Shown here: piece after piece, positions 35,922 to 43,935 of the stretch
How positions within the stretch are numbered: the first letter of the stretch is position 1
How the letters are laid out: each line of letters opens with the position of its first letter
Assembly: GCA_017303895.1 (NCBI GenBank)
Contig: JAFLBF010000003.1
Span: forward strand, 62,001 to 126,000
From: Bacteroidota bacterium
Lineage (GTDB): Bacteria; Bacteroidota; Bacteroidia; 2-12-FULL-35-15
Direction of reading: 5' to 3'
DNA: 64,000 nucleotides
Program-made: the position numbers and the translations under genes
The notes under the pieces: model-generated
Seen by the model: the letters and a program-made list of their open reading frames with translations, nothing else
The model's database searches: none
Told to the model about the DNA's origin: nothing

Positions 35922-36449
35922 ATGAGAAAACACAATGGTATGCGTCCGCAAGACATTGCTATTTTGCTGAAAATTATTTCATTGAATGGTCAGCATTGGC
36001 AATTGGTGGGACTTTCTAATTCTTTAAGGATAAGTATTTCTGAGATCTCGGAATCTTTAAATAGAAGCCGGATTGCAGGACTTATTGATTTTCATAAGAA
36101 AAATATCCATCGCCAGAATCTTATGGAGTTTTTGGAGCATGGTGTCCGCTATGTTTTTCCTCAACAACCGGGATCTATGGTGAGAGGAATTCCTACTGCT
36201 CATTCGCATCCTTTTATGAAAAAAACATTTGCGAGTGAAATGAATTATGTGTGGCCCGATAGTAAAGGCGATGTAATGGGCTTAATGGTAGAGCCTTTTT
36301 ATCAGAAACAGGCTGAAGGAGTAAAAGAAGATCCTTTGTTTTACAAATTATTAGCTTTGGTAGATGTGATACGAGTGGGAAAAGTGAGGGAGGTAAAGCA
36401 TGCGCTTGTTGAATTGAAAAAAAATATTTTGAATGAATCATCACACTAA
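35922..36449 (+). CDS. Winged-helix regulator, probable antitoxin
   Basis: The start is ATG 35922, right after a promoter-like box; a longer reading to 35781 would pass through that promoter. The 175-residue product opens with a helix-turn-helix of MarR/ArsR type (QDIAILLKIISLNG, then ISISEISESLNRSRIAGLI). The middle and C-terminal parts (VRYVFPQQPGSMVRGIPTAH) are of unknown fold. Its 3' end overlaps a nucleotidyltransferase gene by 17 bp. This layout fits a two-gene module in which the regulator represses its own promoter and neutralises the partner; both roles are inferred. Confidence 0.7.
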   Translation: MRKHNGMRPQDIAILLKIISLNGQHWQLVGLSNSLRISISEISESLNRSRIAGLIDFHKKNIHRQNLMEFLEHGVRYVFPQQPGSMVRGIPTAHSHPFMKKTFASEMNYVWPDSKGDVMGLMVEPFYQKQAEGVKEDPLFYKLLALVDVIRVGKVREVKHALVELKKNILNESSH

Positions 36450-37113
36450 TATTGTCAGAATTAAAGCGGTTGCAAATGCGCTTGGCGACCTGAAAGAAAA
36501 GGTTGTTTTTGTGGGAGGAGCCACCATTTCTCTTTATCCCGACAGAGCTGTTTTTGAGGTAAGGCCAACCGATGATGTGGATGTGATCATTGAAATGCTG
36601 AATTATGCCGACAGATCTGAATTAGAAGAAAAACTAAGATCGATCGGGTTTACACATGATGTAGAATCGGGTGTCATTTGCAGATATAAAATCCAGGGAA
36701 TTGTGGTGGATATCATGCCAACAAACGATCGGTCGATCGGATTCAGCAATAAATGGTATCCGGATGGTTTTACACATGCAATGGATCACGTGATTGATGA
36801 AAGGTGTACGGTAAAAATATTAAGTGCACCTTATTTTATTGCAACAAAGCTAGAAGCACATAAAGATAGAGGTGACAATGATGGGAGAACAAGTCAGGAT
36901 TTTGAGGATATCGTTTTTGTTTTAGAGAACAGAAGTTCAATTTGGGAAGAGTTGGCGAATACAGAAAAGAGTCTTAATGACTATCTCCGTAAAGAAATTA
37001 AAGGGTTGCTGAGTAATCAAGCAATTTATGAATGGGTGGATGCGCATGTGGAGAGAACTTCTCCTCCAGCAACAGATTCGATCATTGAGGGGATGAAAAA
37101 AATGATTGAATAA
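36433..37113 (+). CDS. Nucleotidyltransferase, AbiEii/MNT-like, probable toxin
   Basis: A 226-residue protein with the polymerase-beta-type nucleotidyltransferase signature: VFVGGATISLY (G28-G29), then PTDDVDVII with metal-binding D48 and D50, and a third acidic residue in IVVDIMPT (D93). The segment YFIATKLEAHKDRG is typical of AbiEii-like proteins. AbiEii toxins transfer nucleotides to tRNA or other targets and give phage resistance in some cases. Overlap with the winged-helix gene supports a toxin-antitoxin pair. The target is unknown. Confidence 0.75.
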   Translation: MNHHTNIVRIKAVANALGDLKEKVVFVGGATISLYPDRAVFEVRPTDDVDVIIEMLNYADRSELEEKLRSIGFTHDVESGVICRYKIQGIVVDIMPTNDRSIGFSNKWYPDGFTHAMDHVIDERCTVKILSAPYFIATKLEAHKDRGDNDGRTSQDFEDIVFVLENRSSIWEELANTEKSLNDYLRKEIKGLLSNQAIYEWVDAHVERTSPPATDSIIEGMKKMIE

Positions 37114-37128
37114 GCTTTGCTTTATTTA

Positions 37129-38160
37129 CTATTTGTATTCATACATCAACTCATCGGTCTTTTTAAGGCCTTCAAATTCAACTGCTTTGATCATATTGTT
37201 CTGCGCATCAAATTCATAGTTGATCTTTAAATAGTAGAAGAGTGAATTATAATAATCTTTTTTCCGGATGCAATTTCCTCTGGAATCATATTTATAGGTT
37301 GTTTTTTGATAGCGCGGAGGTCCGTTATACCCACAGAAAGAATTTGCCTTCCGGCTTTTTCTGTTCATTCTCCGGTCATACACGATCTTGATGAGTTTCC
37401 CTTGTTTGTTGAATTTTTCGGTTTGTATCAATTCTAGTTTATTGTCGTAATACGTTTTTTCTACATGCTTATTGTTGTTTTTAAAATGGGCATATTGGGT
37501 TGTGTTCTTTTTCGTATTGTCGTTATATACCAATTCTATTTGTATCAATTCCCCGGATTCATCATACGCATAGTTATAACATTCCCTGGTATCGGAATTG
37601 TAAATGTTTTCTTCCTTTTCCAGTAAGCCTTTTGAATTATAGGTATAGAGTGTTTTTTGTCCGGTGGTTTTTCCGTTAAAATAATTCGTTTGTGATCTTA
37701 ATAAGCCTTTGTCGTTGTATTCGTATTCAACAGACGGAATATTGTCGGCATTGTATGGACTGATTTTTTTTACCAATTTCCCATCCTTGTATTCATGAAT
37801 CTCGCTGGGTGTCAATTCGCCCCGCATGGTGTAAAGCACTTCTGTGATCTTATTGTCGCTGTTTTGTCTGTATTCCGAAGTAGTCGATTTTCCATGAATG
37901 TCATAGGAAACAGCTTTGCTGAGATAGCCTGCATCGGTAAAAAAATATTCGGCCATCAATAAAGCGGTATCAGCATATTTTTTATCGGTACGGTATTCTC
38001 TAACCTCTTTTATTTTATTGGCAAGAATATGCTGGGGAGCAAAGAACTGTGTGTCCAGATCACCAAAGTAATAGTAGGTAGAGATCTCTCTGGGCAAGGG
38101 TTGTGCAAGTACAAATACACTTTGCAACAGAAATATCACTATCCAGCCTTTTCCTTTCAT
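37129..38160 (-). CDS. Exported protein with YD-like repeats
   Basis: The ATG at 38160 is preferred; an upstream TTG at 38169 would overlap the previous gene. The 343-residue product has a signal peptide ending at SVFVLAQ and then repeated short hairpins of the form YxYNxxGxLxxxxxY (KNKHVEKTYYD, YKYDSRGNCIRKKDYY, YEYNDKGLLRSQTNYF). These resemble YD/RHS-type repeats or MORN-like units and suggest a beta-solenoid surface or periplasmic protein. Function unknown. It lies 1 bp after a T9SS-secreted protein gene on the same strand. Confidence 0.7.
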   Translation of the reverse strand: MKGKGWIVIFLLQSVFVLAQPLPREISTYYYFGDLDTQFFAPQHILANKIKEVREYRTDKKYADTALLMAEYFFTDAGYLSKAVSYDIHGKSTTSEYRQNSDNKITEVLYTMRGELTPSEIHEYKDGKLVKKISPYNADNIPSVEYEYNDKGLLRSQTNYFNGKTTGQKTLYTYNSKGLLEKEENIYNSDTRECYNYAYDESGELIQIELVYNDNTKKNTTQYAHFKNNNKHVEKTYYDNKLELIQTEKFNKQGKLIKIVYDRRMNRKSRKANSFCGYNGPPRYQKTTYKYDSRGNCIRKKDYYNSLFYYLKINYEFDAQNNMIKAVEFEGLKKTDELMYEYK

Positions 38161-38161
38161 C

Positions 38162-39466
38162 TTATTCAATGATCAACTTTTGTGTTTTTACTCCTTCGAT
38201 CATTAACAGATACATGCCCGGTTTGAAAGCACTGATATCCATCTCTGAAGTATAATTGCCATTTAATACCTGTTCTCCCAAGGCGTTAAAAAGCTGAATG
38301 TTTTTGATGGAAGTGTGATCATTAAATAGGATCTTTCCTTGCGCAGGATTGGGGAAGAAGCTTGCATTGGCAATAGCTTCTTCTTCGATGGTAGTAAGTG
38401 GGCAGTTCCAGTTTCCTGTGTTAAATCCTCTTTGCATCGCCTGACAACCTAATTCGTTCCATGCTGGTTTGTTACTGCCGTTTCCATTCCATTGTCTGAA
38501 TCCTAAACTGCGCAAAAATTCTAAAAATGCAGCATTCGTAATTCCATAATACGTTCCATAATAAGCCACATCGGCCGGACTTAGATCATGCAACCATGTA
38601 AAATCGATCATACGGATATTGCTGGAATAGGTATCCCAGGCCGTAAATGTTTCTGTGATAAAATCCTTTTGCATGTTCTCCGAACTGTTGCAAGTTGCAC
38701 TGCTGGGATAACCAAATTGATAAAAACAAATAGGCTTTGTTGGATACAAACCAACTATGGTGGCTAGGTCGTTAGCAATGTTCGCAGGAGGCTTCACTGT
38801 AAAATCGGTGTTCAATGGATAATGTGAAACGCCAATATAATCGCTATTGGTGTTGAGTAATTGTGCCTGGGTATTATAAGTAGTTAGTCCGTTAAAGGTG
38901 AGCTCGGTTGCAACTTTTAATCCCGGCCATAATGTTTTTGCATGTGCAGTTACTGAATCGTAAAACACTTTATACTCGTTCCACAACGCAGTATTGCTAC
39001 CCATATACACATCATGTTCCGAACCGATCACCAGAGAGGATAAGACCAAGTTGGGAGTATGTGCTCTTACGCTGTCCAATAATTTTTTGAACCGGCTGAT
39101 CATCACCGGACTGTTGAAAGGGGTAGAGCTCAGGTCGGACGGCACTTCCAGATTATTGGTATGAATAGGAGTGATGGTTAGATCTACCGGCATATTCGAT
39201 AAAGGATAATAAAAATCAGCAATATCGAGGATGGTAAAATTGTAGGTATTGGGTGCTGTTTCAATAGCCGTCCAGTTTTGGAAGATCCCCACTTGAGTGA
39301 TCCCTAGCGTGCCTCCTGCATGCATACAGGAGTCATAGGTATAACTGGTATTGTTCTGAGGAAAAGTGCTGATGTCAAATCCTAAGCGGTTATTGGTAGT
39401 GTTTACCTGTGCAATGCCTGGCAGGGCAATAATGCCGGCCAATAACAGTGAGAATATTGCTTTCAT
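38162..39466 (-). CDS. Secreted TIM-barrel-like protein with T9SS type A sorting domain
   Basis: A 434-residue exported protein: a signal peptide (IFSLLLAGIIALPGIAQ), a ~330-residue domain resembling a glycoside-hydrolase TIM barrel (RLGFDISTFPQN, VIGSEHDVYM, YIGVSHYPLN) and a C-terminal ~75-residue domain of the T9SS type A kind (ASFFPNPAQGKILFN, then FKPGMYLLMIEG and QKLIIE). Type IX secretion would carry it across the outer membrane. The Glu in GSEHD sits where glycosidases carry an acid/base residue, but the substrate is unknown. Probably cotranscribed with the YD-like gene. Confidence 0.8.
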   Translation of the reverse strand: MKAIFSLLLAGIIALPGIAQVNTTNNRLGFDISTFPQNNTSYTYDSCMHAGGTLGITQVGIFQNWTAIETAPNTYNFTILDIADFYYPLSNMPVDLTITPIHTNNLEVPSDLSSTPFNSPVMISRFKKLLDSVRAHTPNLVLSSLVIGSEHDVYMGSNTALWNEYKVFYDSVTAHAKTLWPGLKVATELTFNGLTTYNTQAQLLNTNSDYIGVSHYPLNTDFTVKPPANIANDLATIVGLYPTKPICFYQFGYPSSATCNSSENMQKDFITETFTAWDTYSSNIRMIDFTWLHDLSPADVAYYGTYYGITNAAFLEFLRSLGFRQWNGNGSNKPAWNELGCQAMQRGFNTGNWNCPLTTIEEEAIANASFFPNPAQGKILFNDHTSIKNIQLFNALGEQVLNGNYTSEMDISAFKPGMYLLMIEGVKTQKLIIE

Positions 39467-39580
39467 GGTTTGTGATTATCTATAGTAAATATAAGAATTT
39501 TAGATGATTCTTGGTTCTGACTGCTGAGAGCCTAATGCTGTCAACAATGTTGTAAAAATGTCAATAAATCGTTCGGGTGC

Positions 39581-40102
39581 ATGCGAAATAAAAAGTATAA
39601 TTTTGATTCGCAATTAAAACTCAAAAAAAACGAAAAAACTACTATGGAATTAGTGACCACTTACATTTGTAAAACCTCCGATATTGGTGTTCATTCGAAC
39701 ATGTTTGGCGGTGTGATCCTTGGACTTGTTGATCAAAGTTCAGGTGCTTATGCTGCGCAAATTTGCGATACACCACGCATGGTTACCATTAAAATTGATG
39801 AACTGGTTTTTAAAAATCCGGTGAAAGAAGGAAACATCATTAAGATGTATGCGATGGTGAAGGAGTTTGGTAATTCTTCGGTGACACTGTACATCGAAGT
39901 GCGTAAACACAATGTGTACACAGGAGTACAGGATGTGGTGCTGCATACGAATATTAAATTTGTCCGTATCGATGAGGAAGGTCATCCTATTCCGATCTCT
40001 GAGCGCGTAAAGAAACGATATGCTGAACGTATGGGTAAGTATGGAAAAGGATTGTTAAGTCAGGAAGAGAAAAACTTAGAGCAGACTGCTGTTCTGAATT
40101 AG
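39581..40102 (+). CDS. Hotdog-fold acyl-CoA thioesterase
   Basis: A 173-residue YciA/BACH-like enzyme. The hotdog helix and catalytic region are NMFGGVILGLVDQSSGAYAA, with the Asp in LVDQ as the usual catalytic acid, followed by VTIKIDELVFKNPVKEGNII. It hydrolyses acyl-CoA to free acid and CoA; chain length is not predictable. An in-frame ATG at 39644 would remove 21 charged residues and could be the true start. Confidence 0.8.
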   Translation: MRNKKYNFDSQLKLKKNEKTTMELVTTYICKTSDIGVHSNMFGGVILGLVDQSSGAYAAQICDTPRMVTIKIDELVFKNPVKEGNIIKMYAMVKEFGNSSVTLYIEVRKHNVYTGVQDVVLHTNIKFVRIDEEGHPIPISERVKKRYAERMGKYGKGLLSQEEKNLEQTAVLN

Positions 40103-40117
40103 CTTGATGCGTAACTA

Positions 40118-40489
40118 TTAATCGATGTTTACTGTGTACACATCCGTTTGGTTGCGCACAATACTTTTTATTAAGAATCCGCCTTCTTGCGGGATCACTT
40201 CCTGTAGATCGAACACCGCACATTCTTTACTCAAGCCTTCAAAGATCAAAGTGAATTTTTGTCCTTTGTTCTTTAATGTCCAATAAGGATAAAAGCTGAT
40301 GTTAAAAGCGGTGGCGAGTTTTGCTTTGCGGTTACTTCCATATTCGATTAAATAGGTACTTGGCCAGATGCGGTAAGCAGCATCCTGCCCGCATACACAG
40401 TGCACAATGGTTTGCCCTTCTTCCGCTACTTCTGTTTGAAGCTCTGTAGCCGTTTCTGTCTCTTGCTCTAATTCTGTTTTTGTGCTCAT
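40118..40489 (-). CDS. Hypothetical protein with acidic N-terminus
   Basis: About 123 residues from ATG 40489 (129 from 40507). The first ~30 residues are rich in Glu and Thr and probably disordered; the rest could be a small beta domain (FNISFYPYWTLKNKGQKFTLIFEGL). Two cysteines occur as CVCG near residue 32. No known family was recognised. It is convergent with the thioesterase gene. Confidence 0.55.
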   Translation of the reverse strand: MSTKTELEQETETATELQTEVAEEGQTIVHCVCGQDAAYRIWPSTYLIEYGSNRKAKLATAFNISFYPYWTLKNKGQKFTLIFEGLSKECAVFDLQEVIPQEGGFLIKSIVRNQTDVYTVNID

Positions 40490-40511
40490 TGTTACTAATT
40501 TATTCATTTAT

Positions 40512-40539
40512 CCTTGCAGGTGATAACACCTGCAAGGGC
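40512..40539 (+). repeat. REP palindrome 11, remote copy
   Basis: Perfect arms CCTTGCAGGTG and CACCTGCAAGG around ATAA, then GC. It is the same family as the cluster around the RAYT gene, ~14 kb away. Confidence 0.8.
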
Positions 40540-40551
40540 TAATGTTTTTTT

Positions 40552-40579
40552 CTTTGCGCCTCTGCGACTTCGCGGTGTA
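40552..40579 (-). repeat. Solitary repeat related to the GxxExxY flanks
   Basis: On the minus strand it reads CACCGCGAAG, then TCGC, AGAGG and CGCAAAG, following the same CACCrCnAAG-xCxC-AGG pattern as the repeats at 15521-15550 and 15981-16006. No GxxExxY gene is next to it. Confidence 0.55.
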
Positions 40580-40583
40580 TTTT

Positions 40584-40660
40584 CCAACAACCAACAACCA
40601 ACAACCAACAACCAACAACCAACAACCAACAACCAACAACCAACAACCAACAACCAACAA
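40584..40660. repeat. Tandem heptamer repeat, 11 perfect copies of CCAACAA
   Basis: 77 bp of exact CCAACAA units. Degenerate traces continue to about 40686 (TCCAACAACCAACC), crossing the last codons of the winged-helix gene on the minus strand. Confidence 0.95.
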
Positions 40661-40667
40661 CTAATAA

Positions 40668-41828
40668 CTAACCTCCAACAACCAACCTACATCCATTAAA
40701 CTCCGCAAAGCTTTTTACTTTTTCTTTGAATGCTTTTTTGAATGCGGCATCGGGTTTAAATCCTTTTTCATAATGCATTTGTTTGATGTAAAATGTTTTG
40801 GATGCCCTGTCCGCTTTCGGGTCGAAACGCGCTACAAAGCGTCCGTTATACAACACAGGCAAACAGAAATAACCGTATTTGCGTTTGGCTTCCGGCACAT
40901 AACATTCGATCATATAATCGAAATCAAATAAGGCATTCACTCTTTTTCGCTGTATCACAGCATTATCAAAAGGGGAGAGCAGATGTATCGATGAAACATT
41001 TTTTATTTTGTTCAGCTGCTTTAATTGCTCCGCTGTTGTGTAATATAGTTCTTTATTGTCTTCTACTTTTATCTCCTGCAACATGCCATTCTTCAATAAC
41101 TCTATCAGTGCTTTTTTTACGGGTTCTTTGGCATGTGAACGCAAATAGGAAATGATCTTCTCTTCGGCAAAGCCATTCGCTTGAATCGTTTTCAGGATCA
41201 AATGTCCGGCTGCTTCTTTTTCTGTTGGCATACTTGTATCCACAGTAGGAGGGAGGATGCGCTCGGTAAGGTCATACACTTTTTGAAATCCTTGTCGCCT
41301 CGCTACCATCAATTTTCCTTCCATGAACAATTGCTCCAACGCTTGTTTCGCTGGTTTCCATTCATACCAGTTGCCGGGGCCATTACGTTTGTGTTCAAAA
41401 TCTTTCGATTGCAAGGCGCCTTCCGCCTTGATCCGGTCGAGCACGTACTTCTTTATTTTTTTATCCTGCTCAAACCAATGCGATCGTCCGGAGCTGTATT
41501 CTTTTTTGCGTAACAAAGAATACCTGTATTCACTCATGGGAAGATAAGAAGCGGCATGACTCCAATATTCAAATATGCTTTTATCTTTTTCCAAAAGCTC
41601 ATGCAAATGCTTTTCCTGATAATCTTTTACACGTGTCCACAAGGTATGATGATGTGCCCGTGAAACAACCGAAAGTGTATCGATCTGCACATAACCTAAA
41701 TGTTCAATGGCATTCAGTGCGCCTTGTTTCCCTTTACCAAAGCTATAATCAAGCAAGCCCTGACAATGTAATGTCAGGGCTTGTGCTTGCTCTTTGGAGA
41801 GTGTATGTGCTTTGCTTTTTGATGTCAT
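40668..41828 (-). CDS. YcaQ/AlkX-like winged-helix DNA glycosylase
   Basis: A 386-residue member of the winged-helix family that includes E. coli YcaQ (interstrand crosslink glycosylase) and AlkX. The N-terminal signature is visible: HLGYVQIDTLSVVSRAHHHTLWTRV, with the QxD-type motif (QID). The segment WSHAASYLPMSEYRY and the central LLSPFDNAVIQRKRV are also typical. A role in DNA crosslink or alkylation repair is likely. The C-terminal residues (GCRLVVGG) are encoded next to the heptamer repeat, so its extreme end may vary between strains. Confidence 0.8.
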   Translation of the reverse strand: MTSKSKAHTLSKEQAQALTLHCQGLLDYSFGKGKQGALNAIEHLGYVQIDTLSVVSRAHHHTLWTRVKDYQEKHLHELLEKDKSIFEYWSHAASYLPMSEYRYSLLRKKEYSSGRSHWFEQDKKIKKYVLDRIKAEGALQSKDFEHKRNGPGNWYEWKPAKQALEQLFMEGKLMVARRQGFQKVYDLTERILPPTVDTSMPTEKEAAGHLILKTIQANGFAEEKIISYLRSHAKEPVKKALIELLKNGMLQEIKVEDNKELYYTTAEQLKQLNKIKNVSSIHLLSPFDNAVIQRKRVNALFDFDYMIECYVPEAKRKYGYFCLPVLYNGRFVARFDPKADRASKTFYIKQMHYEKGFKPDAAFKKAFKEKVKSFAEFNGCRLVVGG

Positions 41829-41849
41829 GCAAAAGCGAATATGTAAAAA

Positions 41850-42236
41850 CTATTTTTCGAGGATAGCTTTGATGTTTGGTTTGAAGTATAAATTACTTTT
41901 CATGATCTTTCCATCTTCACGGAAGATCGGTTGTCCGTTCTCATCCAGTTTACTCATATTGCTGCGTTGAATCTCGTCAAACACTTCTTCAATTTTATGT
42001 TGTAAGCCATGGCGTAAAATGGTACCGAATAAAATATACAACTGATCACCCAATGCATCTGCGATCTCTACAATGTCGCCATTTTTGCAGGCTTCCAGGT
42101 ATTCTTCATTCTCTTCTTTGATCAAGTTATAACGCAAGGTGTATTCTGCTTCACCTACTTCGGCTGTTGGTGTATAACGGTTTCCGATCTTAAAAGTATC
42201 GTGAAATTTCTCTACGTATTTGATCTTCTCTTGCAT
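41850..42236 (-). CDS. MazG-like nucleoside triphosphate pyrophosphohydrolase
   Basis: A 128-residue all-alpha NTP pyrophosphatase. The metal-binding pattern ExxE-(12-28)-ExxD reads KEENEEYLEA and then VEIADALGDQLYIL. The C-terminal half has GQPIFREDGKIMKSNLYFKP, often seen in phage- and bacteria-encoded members of this group. It would clear non-canonical or excess NTPs; the substrate is not known. Confidence 0.8.
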   Translation of the reverse strand: MQEKIKYVEKFHDTFKIGNRYTPTAEVGEAEYTLRYNLIKEENEEYLEACKNGDIVEIADALGDQLYILFGTILRHGLQHKIEEVFDEIQRSNMSKLDENGQPIFREDGKIMKSNLYFKPNIKAILEK

Positions 42237-42254
42237 GGTAATGAATAATTGAAA

Positions 42255-42902
42255 TTATTTTTTCTTTCCTTTTTGCTCTCTGTATTGTGTATTCAATCCT
42301 TCGAGGATCTCTTGTGTGATGTCTAAGCTGTCATCAGCTAATAACAACTGACTCAAAGGACTGTTGCTGTATCCCAATACATAATGGTAACCGCTGTTCT
42401 TGTTGTAATCTTTGATATACGCTTTTAAATTTTCGTTCATTTCATCGGTCTTCTCTTGAATACGCTCCATCAAAGCCTGGTTCTTTAATTCCAACTGATC
42501 CAATTCTTCTTTACGTTTCATCAAGGCTTCTTCTTCTGTTCTCGCTTGATTTTCGGATAACAAACCTTGTTGTGCTTTGGTTTGGTACGCTACATAATCA
42601 TCCTGTAATTTTTGTGCTTTGCTTTGGTATTGTGATTCCAAGCTTCTTTGTTCTGCTTTTGCAGAAGCACTTACTTCCTGGATGTATTCGTATTTTTCGT
42701 TCAATACATCTAAGTTCACATACACGATCTTCGATTCTTTGATCTCTTTTGGAGCCAATACGGTAGCCGGTTTGGTAGAAGTGGAGTCGTTGCTCTCAGC
42801 AACCGCTTCAGCACCTTTCGGACTGCTAAAATGTAAATAATACAATACAGCCACAGCAATGGCTAACACTACATTCAGGATCAATGAAAAATTCTTGTTC
42901 AT
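42255..42902 (-). CDS. OmpH/Skp-like protein with N-terminal membrane anchor
   Basis: A 215-residue protein. Residues ~7-24 form a membrane helix (LILNVVLAIAVAVLYYL) without an obvious cleavage site. A linker follows, then an OmpH-like domain (IVYVNLDVLNEKYEYIQE), a long coiled coil (~residues 75-150) and the closing YHYVLGYSNSPLSQLLLAD. It is a third OmpH-type protein in the window, but tethered rather than soluble. A periplasm-facing role in envelope assembly is inferred. Confidence 0.8.
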   Translation of the reverse strand: MNKNFSLILNVVLAIAVAVLYYLHFSSPKGAEAVAESNDSTSTKPATVLAPKEIKESKIVYVNLDVLNEKYEYIQEVSASAKAEQRSLESQYQSKAQKLQDDYVAYQTKAQQGLLSENQARTEEEALMKRKEELDQLELKNQALMERIQEKTDEMNENLKAYIKDYNKNSGYHYVLGYSNSPLSQLLLADDSLDITQEILEGLNTQYREQKGKKK

Positions 42903-42946
42903 GGTTAGAGTTTTGATGTTTTTTGGTAGAACAAATATAAAGTAAA

Positions 42947-42978
42947 ACGCGAGTTCAGGAATTCCTGAACTCGCGTTA
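42947..42978. terminator. Perfect 14-bp inverted repeat, terminator of the peroxiredoxin gene
   Basis: AACGCGAGTTCAGG and its exact complement enclose AATT. On the minus strand it is followed by TTTTACTTT. It lies 26 bp after the peroxiredoxin stop and upstream of the OmpH-like gene. Confidence 0.8.
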
Positions 42979-43004
42979 CTTATTAAAAAGTATTTAACAA
43001 CAAA

Positions 43005-43634
43005 TTAATGTTTTGCTAAGTAGTTAGCTACACCATCGTGTGTTGCTTTCATAGCAGTATCGCCTTTGTGCCAGTTTGCAGGACAAACTTCACCGTTCTC
43101 TTCGTTGAACTGTAAAGCATCTACAATACGTAATGCTTCATCTACGTTACGGCCTAATGGAAGATCGTTGATCAACATGTGACGAACAACACCATTTTTG
43201 TCGATCAAGTACAATGCACGGAAAGCGATCATCGGACCATCAGCCACCAATTGATTGTTCTCATCCACTTGGTAGTCGCCAAACAATGCATCAAAGTTCA
43301 TGGAGATCGTTTTTGTTGTATCGGCAACGATAGGGTATTTAACACCTTGGATACCACCTTGTGCTTTTGGCATTTGTAACCATCCCCAGTGTGATTGTTC
43401 TGTATCTGTAGAACAAGCAACAACTGCAACGTTACGTTTTTCAAACTCTGCTAATTTCTCTTGAAATGCATGTAATTCTGTTGGACAAACGAATGTGAAA
43501 TCTTTTGGATAGAAAAAGAAGATCACGTGTTTTTTACCAATGTATTGATCCAATGAAAAATCTGCTACAATTTCTCCTCCGTTGATAACGGCTTGCGCTT
43601 TGAATGATGGCGCTTTTTTTCCTACTAATGACAT
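43005..43634 (-). CDS. 2-Cys peroxiredoxin (AhpC/Prx1 type)
   Basis: A 209-residue thiol peroxidase that reduces hydrogen peroxide and organic peroxides. The peroxidatic Cys is in DFTFVCPTEL (C50) and the resolving Cys in GEVCPANWH (C184). The conserved Thr and Arg of the active site are visible (VCPTE and IAFRALYLID). No AhpF-like reductase gene is adjacent. Confidence 0.93.
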   Translation of the reverse strand: MSLVGKKAPSFKAQAVINGGEIVADFSLDQYIGKKHVIFFFYPKDFTFVCPTELHAFQEKLAEFEKRNVAVVACSTDTEQSHWGWLQMPKAQGGIQGVKYPIVADTTKTISMNFDALFGDYQVDENNQLVADGPMIAFRALYLIDKNGVVRHMLINDLPLGRNVDEALRIVDALQFNEENGEVCPANWHKGDTAMKATHDGVANYLAKH

Positions 43635-43935
43635 GTTCTTATTTTTATTTAGTTAATATTTAATTTAGTTATAGTTTAAAGTTTCAAAGTTAGAAGGTTT
43701 GAAAGTTTAGAGTTTCAAGTTGAAAAAATAGAACTCTTATCAATCAATCTTATGTTTTTTCTTTTTGCCAACTGTTTACTGTCAACTTTTTCTTCATCCT
43801 CAATTACCAGTCTCCCTTCATCAATTTTCAATCAAAAATCCTCATTCACCCTTCACCAATCATCCCTCATCAATCTCCCTTCACCAATCACCCTTCTTTT
43901 TCTCTTACGTCTTATATCTTACCTCTTACATCTAT
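43635..43935. other. Gene-free, pyrimidine-rich degenerate repeat between secA and the peroxiredoxin gene
   Basis: About 300 bp without a credible gene; short plus-strand frames here have Ser/Leu/Phe-rich translations and no family likeness. Bases ~43790-43930 are C/T-rich with repeated CATCAATC, CTTCACCAATCA and TCTTAC units. The right-hand part holds the peroxiredoxin promoter. Confidence 0.6.
43685..43692 (-). promoter_or_regulatory. Putative -7 box for the peroxiredoxin gene
   Basis: TAACTTTG on the minus strand, ~50 bp upstream of the ATG. A TTG lies 23 bp further upstream. Confidence 0.45.

Noticed and set aside
40584-40660. Possible CRISPR-like array
   Set aside because: The units are 7 bp, contiguous and without spacers: a plain tandem repeat, and no cas genes are near.
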